From Campylobacter mucosalis (lineage in GTDB: Bacteria; Campylobacterota; Campylobacteria; Campylobacterales; Campylobacteraceae), in assembly GCF_013372205.1 (NCBI RefSeq), contig NZ_CP053831.1, positions 1,054,001-1,118,000 of the forward strand: DNA of 64,000 nt, read 5' to 3'. Shown here in pieces: positions 43,890 through 52,897 of this stretch. The number at the start of each line of letters is the position of its first letter. Position 1 is the first letter of the stretch. The notes beneath the pieces are model-generated. The model was given only the letters and a program-made list of their open reading frames with translations. It was not told where the DNA came from and searched no databases. The translations under genes and the position numbers were made by a program.

Positions 43890-45268
43890 TTAAACCTTTC
43901 ATAATCATCTTCAAAACGGATTATATCATCCTCGCCTGTATATTTACCGACCTGAATTTCTATAATTATAAGAGGTTTTTTACCATTATTTGCAAGACGA
44001 TGAATTTGCCCTATTTTTATATACGTACTTTCATTTTTCCTAAGCTCTCGCGACCCCCCCCCATCTACAATCGTAGCTGTGCCATCAAGAACTATCCAAT
44101 GTTCACTTCTATGTAAATGCTTTTGCAAACTTAATCTACAACCTGGATTTACAACTATACGTTTAATTTTATATCCATTTTGTTGTTCTAAAATTTCATA
44201 CGTTCCCCAAGGTCTATAACCCATTAAATTCACGTTCACGATATCATCATTTTGATCTTTTAAAATTTTAACAATATCTTTTACTCTCTCAGTCTCTCCT
44301 TTTTTGGCTATCAAAAGGGCGTCTTTGTCATCAATAACGATAAAATTTTCTAAACCAATAGTGGCTATTTTTCTTTTGCTAAGTACAAAATTATTTCTAG
44401 AATTTAACGCAATATAGTTTTGGCTTTTTACATTAAAATTTTCACCTTTTAAAAACTCATCGCTAAGTGCATCAAAACTACCCACATCCGACCAATTCAT
44501 ATCTGTTTTTACGACCTTTATATTATCTGACTTTTCTAGTACAGCATAATCGATTGAGTTTTCGGGAATAAAATGCATATCTGATGCTTTTATCCTAATA
44601 TAGTCCCTTATCTCGGCATTGTTAAATGCATTTAGCGAGCTATTATAAATCTCTAGTGCATATTTTTTAAGTTCATCTAAAAAAACACCAGCCTTAAACA
44701 TAAAAATACCACTGTTGTAATAATGCTTGCCTGTTTTTATATATTTTGACGCCGTAATAAAATCTGGCTTTTCGTGAAATCTTAAAACGTCTTGCGAGTT
44801 TTCATCTTTCGCCTCTATATAGCCAAAACCTGTTTTAACTTCACTAGGCACGATACCAAATGTGACCAAATGCCCCAAATCCGCTAAGACTTTAGCTTGT
44901 TGTAATGATTTTTTATACTCTACTTCATCTTTTACTAAGTGATCAGAAGGCGTTACTAAAACAATCTCATCTCTATCCAGCGCCATACATGCCAAAGCTA
45001 TCGCTGGAGCTGTGTTTTTGGCAACCGGTTCTAAAAGATATTTTATATTTTTATCTAGTGCAAATTTGGACATTAAATCAAGCACTAAAAAATAGTGTTC
45101 ACTATTTAAAACAACCAAGAATTCATCACAAATTTTACTATTTCTCTTAATCGTAAGCTCAAATAGCGAGTTATCGTCAAAGATTTTAACAAACTGTTTA
45201 GGCATAAGATTCCTACTTAAAGGCCAAAGCCTAGTTCCACCTCCGCCACAAAGAACAATATTTGTCAT
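43886..45268 (-). CDS. manC: Mannose-1-phosphate guanylyltransferase / mannose-6-phosphate isomerase, phase-variable isomerase domain
   Basis: A 460-residue bifunctional enzyme. The N-terminal pyrophosphorylase domain has [28 protein letters not shown] and FHEKPD. The C-terminal cupin has [28 protein letters not shown] and [12 protein letters not shown]9 tract at residues 403-405 (three Gly) is in a turn of the cupin. At G9 the frame is open. G8 or G10 would cut the isomerase domain in mid-barrel but leave the guanylyltransferase complete. Start shares one base with the manB stop. This makes nucleotide-sugar supply for seven downstream steps variable. Confidence 0.93.
   Translation of the reverse strand: MTNIVLCGGGGTRLWPLSRNLMPKQFVKIFDDNSLFELTIKRNSKICDEFLVVLNSEHYFLVLDLMSKFALDKNIKYLLEPVAKNTAPAIALACMALDRDEIVLVTPSDHLVKDEVEYKKSLQQAKVLADLGHLVTFGIVPSEVKTGFGYIEAKDENSQDVLRFHEKPDFITASKYIKTGKHYYNSGIFMFKAGVFLDELKKYALEIYNSSLNAFNNAEIRDYIRIKASDMHFIPENSIDYAVLEKSDNIKVVKTDMNWSDVGSFDALSDEFLKGENFNVKSQNYIALNSRNNFVLSKRKIATIGLENFIVIDDKDALLIAKKGETERVKDIVKILKDQNDDIVNVNLMGYRPWGTYEILEQQNGYKIKRIVVNPGCRLSLQKHLHRSEHWIVLDGTATIVDGGGSRELRKNESTYIKIGQIHRLANNGKKPLIIIEIQVGKYTGEDDIIRFEDDYERFK
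44054..44062 (-). repeat. G9 (C9 on plus) tract in the isomerase domain of manC
   Basis: Nine consecutive C on the plus strand, read GAT GGG GGG GGG TCG. It replaces a turn where relatives usually have Asn-Gly-Asp/Glu. In frame as sequenced. Confidence 0.9.
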
Positions 45269-46632
45269 TAAATTTCTTTTATTAGTTTTAAAATTTTATC
45301 TATTATTTCACTCAAAAATTCTTCATTTTTCGCTTCAAATCTAGTTACAACCACAGGGGTTGTGTTTGAAGCGCGCACCAAAGCCCAGCCGTCTTTAAAC
45401 TTTATCCTAATGCCGTCAATCTCAATAATACTCTCAATCTCCGGTAAGTCAGTTTTGCCACTTTTTATGGCGTTTTTAAAATTCTCAACTATGCTAAATT
45501 TACTCTCTTCGCTTACATTTATCTTAATCTCATCAGTGCTAAACATCTTTGGCATTTTATCAAGCTCAGCATCCAAATCAACGCCCTTATGCACGAGTTC
45601 AAGCACTCTCATCATCGCATAAAGTGCGTCATCAAAGCCAAAATATCGCTCTTTAAAGAAAATGTGTCCGCTAACCTCGGCAGCAAGGTCAATATCAAGC
45701 TCTTTCATCATCTTTTTGATGTTACTATGACCTGTTTTGCCCATAAAAACTTCGCCGACTTTAGCTATCTCGTCATACATAATCTGTGAACATTTAACCT
45801 CGCCAAGCACACGCGGATTTTGCATATTTAGTGTGTAAAGATATGCTAATTCATCGCCTTTTATGTTGCGTTTTGGTGTGATGACAGCGATCCTGTCGCC
45901 ATCGCCGTCAAAGGCAAAACCAAGCTTAATCTCACTCTCTTTCATCGTTTTAAAAACGTCAGCCAAATTTTCTTTTTCGCTTGGATCTGGATGGTGGTTT
46001 GGGAAGTTGCCATCTGGCTCGTGAAACAAGACTTTTGCATTTAAATCAAGCTCTTCTAAAATCGGCATTAAAGCTGTGCCTACCGCACCATTTCCGCAAT
46101 CAACGACAAAATTTTTACTAAAAAGTCTTAACGCCCAAAACTCTTTTACAAAAAATTTCACATAATGACTTAAAATATCCATCTTTTTGCGTTCAAAATT
46201 ATCAGGAATTTGCTCGTTTGAAGCGATTATTTGGCTTACTTTTTTGCCTAGTTCTTGTAAATCCGCCCCAAAAAAGCTATCTTTTTTTATCGTGATTTTA
46301 AAGCCGTTATACTCTTTTGGATTGTGTGAGCCAGTTATCATTATATTTGCGTCAAAAAAATCGGCATAAACGCTAAAATAGCCAACTGGCGTAGGTAACA
46401 AGCCAATCTCATAGATATTTAATGAGCCAACTTTGTTTAATCCACTAAGTAACCATTTTAGTAAAATATCCGCACTAAGTCTTGCGTCATAGCCGATACT
46501 TAGGCTCTTTACGCCAAGCTGCGTCATCTTTAAACCAAGTGCATAGCCAATAGCCTTGACGCTAGTTTCGTTTAGCTCTTTTTCATAAATTCCGCGTATG
46601 TCGTATTCTCTAAAAATATTATTAAAATTCAA
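45268..46632 (-). CDS. manB: Phosphomannomutase (possibly phosphoglucomutase)
   Basis: A 454-residue alpha-D-phosphohexomutase. FREYDIRGIYEKEL, the phosphoserine loop TGSHNPKEYNGFK, the metal loop FDGDGDRIAV, AEVSGHIFFKERY and the C-terminal RASNTTPVVV phosphate loop are complete. It supplies mannose-1-phosphate for ManC. The start is TTG, with AGGA about ten bases upstream. It leads the seven-gene operon ending at 38805, and the extended -10 at 46663 lies just upstream. Confidence 0.93.
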   Translation of the reverse strand: MNFNNIFREYDIRGIYEKELNETSVKAIGYALGLKMTQLGVKSLSIGYDARLSADILLKWLLSGLNKVGSLNIYEIGLLPTPVGYFSVYADFFDANIMITGSHNPKEYNGFKITIKKDSFFGADLQELGKKVSQIIASNEQIPDNFERKKMDILSHYVKFFVKEFWALRLFSKNFVVDCGNGAVGTALMPILEELDLNAKVLFHEPDGNFPNHHPDPSEKENLADVFKTMKESEIKLGFAFDGDGDRIAVITPKRNIKGDELAYLYTLNMQNPRVLGEVKCSQIMYDEIAKVGEVFMGKTGHSNIKKMMKELDIDLAAEVSGHIFFKERYFGFDDALYAMMRVLELVHKGVDLDAELDKMPKMFSTDEIKINVSEESKFSIVENFKNAIKSGKTDLPEIESIIEIDGIRIKFKDGWALVRASNTTPVVVTRFEAKNEEFLSEIIDKILKLIKEI

Positions 46633-46662
46633 ATTGTAAATTTCCTGAATAAAATTGCGTAA

Positions 46663-46671
46663 ATACTAGCA
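46663..46671 (-). promoter_or_regulatory. Candidate extended -10 of the manB operon
   Basis: On the minus strand this reads TGCTAGTAT. Transcription would begin near 46656, 24 bases before the TTG start. The G8/C8 tract at 46701-46708 would lie at about -45 to -52. Confidence 0.4.
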
Positions 46672-46700
46672 AAAAACATATTAAATAAAAGTTAAAAATA

Positions 46701-46708
46701 GGGGGGGG
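46701..46708 (+). repeat. Intergenic G8 tract with a five-codon micro-ORF
   Basis: Eight G after an A-rich run, then TAAA and ATG TTT ACA AAA GCC TAA (46713-46730). The layout copies the sstT leader, but no protein follows. On the other strand it is upstream of the manB promoter. Confidence 0.85.
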
Positions 46709-46745
46709 TAAAATGTTTACAAAAGCCTAAAACAAGCACTTTTAA

Positions 46746-46765
46746 GCAGGGGCAAGCACCCCTGC
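46746..46765 (-). terminator. Hairpin after groEL
   Basis: GCAGGGG and CCCCTGC form a seven-base-pair GC-rich stem around a six-base loop. It lies 9 bases after the groEL stop. The minus-strand continuation is TTAAAAGTGCTTGTTTT, so a T-rich tail is present but interrupted. Confidence 0.7.
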
Positions 46766-46774
46766 CTTTGGACG

Positions 46775-48421
<1,647 letters not shown>

Positions 48422-48427
48422 TTAAAT

Positions 48428-48688
48428 TTATTTAATTACACCCAAAACATCATCAATGTTTAAAACTAAAAGCGTCTTGCCATCAAGTGTTATCTCGGTG
48501 CCTGCATACTTTCCAAACACAACACTTTCGCCTACTTTTACGTTCTCTACTTCACTGCTTACTGCCAAAACCTTACCGCTTAAAGGTTTTTCTTTTGCAT
48601 TATCAGGTATAATAATGCCTGAAGCTGTGGTTTTTGTCTCCTCCACACGCTCAACTAGAACGCGTTTTCCTAATGGTTGAAAGTTCAT
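48428..48688 (-). CDS. groES: 10 kDa co-chaperonin GroES
   Basis: An 86-residue lid of the GroEL cage. [15 protein letters not shown], the mobile loop [16 protein letters not shown] and GKVLAVSSE are standard. I start at the ATG at 48688, because AAGGA is then six bases away; an in-frame ATG two codons earlier (48694) abuts the ribosome site. First gene of the groESL operon. Confidence 0.97.
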   Translation of the reverse strand: MNFQPLGKRVLVERVEETKTTASGIIIPDNAKEKPLSGKVLAVSSEVENVKVGESVVFGKYAGTEITLDGKTLLVLNIDDVLGVIK

Positions 48689-48714
48689 ATTCATCCTTTA
48701 TGGTTTTTTAAATT

Positions 48715-48741
48715 TTAGCACTCTTTATTTTTGAGTGATGA
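48715..48741. promoter_or_regulatory. CIRCE operator (HrcA binding site)
   Basis: TTAGCACTC, nine bases, then GAGTGATGA. The left arm is a perfect match to the CIRCE consensus TTAGCACTC-N9-GAGTGCTAA and the right arm matches seven of nine. It overlaps the predicted transcript start of groESL, so HrcA repression with release on heat shock is expected. Confidence 0.82.
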
Positions 48742-48742
48742 A

Positions 48743-48771
48743 ATATTAGCATTTTTTTAAAAATAAGTCAA
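48743..48771 (-). promoter_or_regulatory. Sigma70 promoter of groESL
   Basis: On the minus strand TTGACT (48766-48771), a 17-base spacer, then TGC and TAATAT (48743-48748). This is the most complete -35/-10 promoter in the window. The CIRCE element starts two bases downstream of the -10. Confidence 0.78.
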
Positions 48772-48819
48772 TATATTAGTCTTGTTGGCTCAACTTTTTT
48801 GATATTAAAAGGATAAAAA

Positions 48820-50808
48820 ATGAAAATTTTTACTTACATTTTGGTTTTATTTGTTGCTCTTTTGTGTGCGATTTGCACTATTTGCTTTACATCTTTTGGC
48901 AATAATTTTATTGCAAAACAGGTTGAAAAAAGAGCAAAAGATAGTGGAGTGGAGCTAAAATTTAGCAAATTTAAGCTAGGGATAAATCAAGTTAGCCTAG
49001 CCACCACAATAAATGGTGAGATAAATTTGGATCTAGATGGCAAAATTTCGCTATTTTCACAAAGTTTTGACCTTGATTATAACGTCACTGCAAACAGCTT
49101 AAAAATGACAAATATGTCACTGCTAAAACCGATTTTAGTAAATGGTAAAGCCAAAGGCAGGTTTAATGATTTTGATGTAAACGGGCTTGGAGAAATTTTT
49201 GGCTCTAATATAAGCTTTCTAGCAAACATTAAAGACTACAAACCTTTTACCGCACAAATAGACGCAAAAAAACTTGAAATTTCTGAAATTCTGGCATTTA
49301 TAAAGCAAAAAAACTATGCAAAAGGTCACATTGACATAGTTGCCGACATAAAAGATGAAAACGGCAAAAGAAGTGGCAAGGCGGACATTTTACTAAATAA
49401 TATCGCTGCAAATAGCAAGGAAATTTTAAGGGATTTTAACATAAATTTACCTAGCGATTTTAGCGTAAAAGGCACGATCAATTCGGTAATTAATGACAAT
49501 TTGATAACCGCAAAAAGCGAATTAAGCTCTCAAATTTTTACCCTAAATACTAAAAACACAAGCTATGAAATTTCAAAAAATGCCATAAATAGCGATTTTT
49601 ATATAAATTTAAACGATCTTTCTAGGCTTGAGCCAATAATCAAACAAAAGCTAAATGGCACACTAAAAGCAAGTGGCGATGTTGAGCTTTTAGAAAATAG
49701 GCTCGTAAATTTAAAAACCATAGTCAGCGGACTTGGTGGCACGATAGACGCAAATTTAAAAGGTGAAAAGCTAAATGCAAAGGCAAACGACATAAAGTTA
49801 AAAGAGCTGTTTTTGTTGCTTGGACAAAAACCAGTTGCAAATGCGACAATTAACTCAGACATTATTTTAGATACTAAAAATCTAGACGGCAATATTGCAT
49901 TAAGCCTTAAAAATGGAGAGTTTGACTCAAAAAATATGAGTGAGTTTGTGGCAAATTTTCCAAACGGCATAAAATTTAACGCTACTTCAGGTATAAAAAT
50001 TACAAAAAATATAGCAAATTTTAGTGCTGAAATTTTAAGCGATCTTGTAAATTTAAAAGATATAACTGGAAATTTTGACACAAAAAGTGGCGATTTAAAA
50101 GCCGACCTTAACGCACATATTGGCGATTTAAGAAAGCTAAAATTTTTAAGCAACAAAGAGCTTTTTGGTAAAATTGACATAAATATAAAGGCTCAAAAAA
50201 GTGGCGATAATTTAAAGGCAACGGCAACTTCAAAGCTGTTTAACGGCGACCTTAAGGCACTTCTTGAAAATGACAGCCTAAATGTAAATTTGAGCAAATT
50301 TTCATTTAAAGAGCTTACCGATATGCTTGGTCAAAGCAACTACTACAACGGCAAGGGCAATGCCGAGCTAAAATACGACATAAAATCACAAAATGGCGTT
50401 TTTGAGATGGATATAGTAGAGGGCAGATTGCCTCAAAACGACTTTACAAACACGATAAAAGCGTTTAGCGGACGAGATATCACGACTGAAATTTATAAAA
50501 ATGGATATGTTGTCGGGACGATAAAAAAGGGCATAGTAAATTTTGATATGGCAATGACAGCCCAAAGAAGCGACATAAACGCAACTTCGGCTGTATTTAA
50601 CACCATAACTGACGCCATAAATATCCCACTAAATTTTAGATACGAAAAAACGGACGCTAAAATAGATATCACAGGCACAAGCAAAGAGCCAAAATACTCG
50701 GTAAAATCGGAATATTTAAAGGAAAAACTAATAGAAGGTCTTGATAAAATCATAGATAAAAATAGCAACAAAGACGCTATAAAGGGACTTATAAAAGGGC
50801 TGTTTTAG
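48820..50808 (+). CDS. AsmA-like repeating beta-groove envelope protein
   Basis: A 662-residue protein with one N-terminal membrane anchor (about residues 4-24) and a long periplasmic part of repeated beta strands rich in Asn, Lys and Asp. LVNGKAKGRFNDFDVNG and the alternating GxxxAxxxLKxxK pattern recall AsmA/TamB-type proteins, which are bridge-like lipid carriers between membranes. The C-terminal domain (NFDMAMTAQRSDINAT and IDITGTSKEPKYSVKSEYL) also fits that family. It is single, divergent from groES, with AAGGA before the ATG. The exact lipid or partner is unknown. Confidence 0.75.
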   Translation: MKIFTYILVLFVALLCAICTICFTSFGNNFIAKQVEKRAKDSGVELKFSKFKLGINQVSLATTINGEINLDLDGKISLFSQSFDLDYNVTANSLKMTNMSLLKPILVNGKAKGRFNDFDVNGLGEIFGSNISFLANIKDYKPFTAQIDAKKLEISEILAFIKQKNYAKGHIDIVADIKDENGKRSGKADILLNNIAANSKEILRDFNINLPSDFSVKGTINSVINDNLITAKSELSSQIFTLNTKNTSYEISKNAINSDFYINLNDLSRLEPIIKQKLNGTLKASGDVELLENRLVNLKTIVSGLGGTIDANLKGEKLNAKANDIKLKELFLLLGQKPVANATINSDIILDTKNLDGNIALSLKNGEFDSKNMSEFVANFPNGIKFNATSGIKITKNIANFSAEILSDLVNLKDITGNFDTKSGDLKADLNAHIGDLRKLKFLSNKELFGKIDINIKAQKSGDNLKATATSKLFNGDLKALLENDSLNVNLSKFSFKELTDMLGQSNYYNGKGNAELKYDIKSQNGVFEMDIVEGRLPQNDFTNTIKAFSGRDITTEIYKNGYVVGTIKKGIVNFDMAMTAQRSDINATSAVFNTITDAINIPLNFRYEKTDAKIDITGTSKEPKYSVKSEYLKEKLIEGLDKIIDKNSNKDAIKGLIKGLF

Positions 50809-50810
50809 TC

Positions 50811-50831
50811 GTGCTACCAAAAAGGTAGCAC
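50811..50831. terminator. Bidirectional hairpin between the AsmA-like and Hcp-like genes
   Basis: GTGCTACC and GGTAGCAC form a perfect eight-base-pair stem around five A. It is between convergent genes. Confidence 0.7.
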
Positions 50832-50836
50832 AAAAT

Positions 50837-51316
50837 TTATAGCCCCTGTGCTGCCTTACAGCCATTTTCATTGCCGTAAGAACAGGCTTTTTCAAATAGC
50901 GTTTTTGCCTTTTTGGCGTCTAAATTTTTAGAGTATATTCTAGCTGCAGCCATACAGCCATCATCATCGTCCTTTTTACACCCATCTTCAAAAAATCCCA
51001 GCGAAACCTTTTCATCGCTCTCGTTTAATCTACCAAGAGCAGTGCAAGATAGCCCAAGCCCCATATCGCAACTCTTTTGATACAGCTTTTTTGCCATATC
51101 TTCATTTTTTATCACGCCTCTGCCCTGCTCGTAAAATTTCGCTAAGTTATAGCAGTTCATCTTGCTACCCTTTTTACAAGACTCTTCAAAAATTTTAGCA
51201 GACTTTGCATACTCGCCGTCTAATATCGGCTCACTTGCTATAACGCCCACACCGTCATTTGAAGCCATACAAAACGCCAAAGAACAGCAACTAAAAAACA
51301 ATAAAACCTTTCTCAT
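50837..51316 (-). CDS. Sel1-repeat, Hcp-like cysteine-rich periplasmic protein
   Basis: A 159-residue secreted protein with a signal peptide (about residues 1-18) and roughly four Sel1-like helical repeats. Each carries a Cys pair seven residues apart (CKKGSKMNC, CDMGLGLSC, CKKDDDDGC, CSYGNENGC), the disulfide-clamped pattern of Helicobacter Hcp proteins. Hcp proteins are secreted and several bind cell-wall pieces or host immune cells; the role here is unknown. It is eight bases from terC. Confidence 0.87.
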   Translation of the reverse strand: MRKVLLFFSCCSLAFCMASNDGVGVIASEPILDGEYAKSAKIFEESCKKGSKMNCYNLAKFYEQGRGVIKNEDMAKKLYQKSCDMGLGLSCTALGRLNESDEKVSLGFFEDGCKKDDDDGCMAAARIYSKNLDAKKAKTLFEKACSYGNENGCKAAQGL

Positions 51317-51324
51317 AAAACCCC

Positions 51325-52305
51325 CTATTTTTTAAAGATAAAACTACTAACAATCCCACAAAAAAGCACACCTAAAACCACCATTAGGCTCATATTTGGC
51401 GAAATTTCAAAACCAAACCCAAAAATATGAGAAGTGGCGTTTAAAAACAGCTTGATAGCGATAAAAAATAGCAAGACAATAACCGCTTTTTCAAGGTGTA
51501 TCAGATAATTTTTAAGCGCCTCAAGAACAAAATATAGCGTCCTAAGTCCAAGCACAGCAAAAATCATCGCCGAATAAACAATAAGCGGATCGCTACTAAT
51601 CGCAATCACGGCTGGAACGCTATCAAAAGCAAACATAATATCGCTAAGCTCGACAACACAAAGGCACAAAAATAGCGGAGTTGCTATTAAAGCACCGCTT
51701 TTGGCGACATTTTGCTTTAAATTTTGGTGTAAAAATTCACGAGTAATAAAAAATTTATGTCCGACAAGACGCGGAAAAACTGGGAAAAATTTATGCACCA
51801 AACGATACGCCAAATGCTGTGAGTAGTCCTCGTCGCCCTTATCTTCGCCACCTTTTAGCATAACAATCGCCGTGTATGCTATGATAAAAGCAAAAATCAC
51901 TTCAACCCAGTGGCTAAGTGCCATTAGCGATGTGCCTATAAGAACAAAAATAAGCCTAAATACAATGGCTCCTAAAACCCCATAATACAGCACTCTATGG
52001 CGGTAAATTTCAGGCACGCTAAACCACTTAAAAATCGCCATCATAACAAATAAATTATCAACAGAAAGCGCCTTTTCTAGCGCATATCCAGCAAAAAATA
52101 GACTCGCAAATTCACTACCCTCAGCCACATAAAGATATCCGCCAAAAGCGACAGATACGCCAACCCAAAATATAGAAAAATACACAGCACTTTTTAGTGT
52201 TATGACCTCATCTTTTTTATGAGCAAAAAGATCTATTAAAAATGCGACAACTACGACACATACAAATACAAAAATATCCTGCGAAAAAGAGCTAAGGTGT
52301 GACAA
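51325..52305 (-). CDS. TerC-family membrane protein
   Basis: A 326-residue inner-membrane protein with eight to nine hydrophobic helices. The family motif GYALEKALSVDNLFVM and the acidic LSDIMFAFDSVPAVIAI site are both present. TerC proteins are linked to manganese or calcium export and to metal loading of secreted proteins. It overlaps the Nudix gene by 14 bases, in a run with the magnesium transporter MgtE, so metal homeostasis is plausible. Confidence 0.9.
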   Translation of the reverse strand: MSHLSSFSQDIFVFVCVVVVAFLIDLFAHKKDEVITLKSAVYFSIFWVGVSVAFGGYLYVAEGSEFASLFFAGYALEKALSVDNLFVMMAIFKWFSVPEIYRHRVLYYGVLGAIVFRLIFVLIGTSLMALSHWVEVIFAFIIAYTAIVMLKGGEDKGDEDYSQHLAYRLVHKFFPVFPRLVGHKFFITREFLHQNLKQNVAKSGALIATPLFLCLCVVELSDIMFAFDSVPAVIAISSDPLIVYSAMIFAVLGLRTLYFVLEALKNYLIHLEKAVIVLLFFIAIKLFLNATSHIFGFGFEISPNMSLMVVLGVLFCGIVSSFIFKK

Positions 52306-52897
52306 ATTTTTCCTTTAAATTTTTCTCCCACCAAAAGTAGGCAAAAAGTAGCCCAAAACCCTTTGGCTTACTCTCATCAAATAAAAAGCTAAGCATATCC
52401 AAGCGAGGTATAAAGACAAGCTCTATCTCCTCCTCTCCAGCCACACCGCCACCGCTATTTACACGCATACTTTCATCTATAGTGGCATAAAACATACTTT
52501 GAGTGTTTCCGCTAAAGCCAAAAGCACCATACGTCATCACAATAGGCGTCACATCACTTACGGCATATCCGCACTCTTCTAAAATTTCCTCTTTTATAGT
52601 TTGCTCTTTGCTAATGCCCTTATCAAGCAAACCAGCACAAAGCTCATACGTATATCCTGGCTCACTAGTAGCGATACCCTCTTCGTGCTGTGAGTACCAA
52701 ACAGCCGGTCTAAACTGCTTAACGAGCAAAAACGAATCCATTTGCGTATGATAAAGCAACGCAGATACGCTACTCATAGCTTTAACGCACTCCCAGTCGC
52801 GCTCTTTGCCATTTTGTGTAAATTTCATACGAAACGGCTTTAGATATTTGCCATTTTCTAGTGGTAAAATTTTAAGATCACTTATACCAGCATACAT
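52292..52897 (-). CDS. Nudix hydrolase (ADP-ribose/nucleotide-sugar pyrophosphatase type)
   Basis: A 201-residue Nudix enzyme. The Nudix box GLLDKGISKEQTIKEEILEECGY has the expected Gly, Glu and EExG residues. LVKQFRPAVW upstream and YELCAG just before the box resemble ADP-sugar pyrophosphatases of the human NUDT14/NudE kind. Substrate is uncertain. It overlaps both neighbours (14 and 16 bases), which indicates tight co-translation with mgtE and terC. Confidence 0.88.
   Translation of the reverse strand: MYAGISDLKILPLENGKYLKPFRMKFTQNGKERDWECVKAMSSVSALLYHTQMDSFLLVKQFRPAVWYSQHEEGIATSEPGYTYELCAGLLDKGISKEQTIKEEILEECGYAVSDVTPIVMTYGAFGFSGNTQSMFYATIDESMRVNSGGGVAGEEEIELVFIPRLDMLSFLFDESKPKGFGLLFAYFWWEKNLKEKFVTP

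Noticed and set aside
49599-50180. 193-codon antisense open frame inside the AsmA-like gene
   Set aside because: No ribosome site, low-complexity Phe/Ser-rich translation, and complete overlap with a convincing gene. It is an AT-rich shadow frame.
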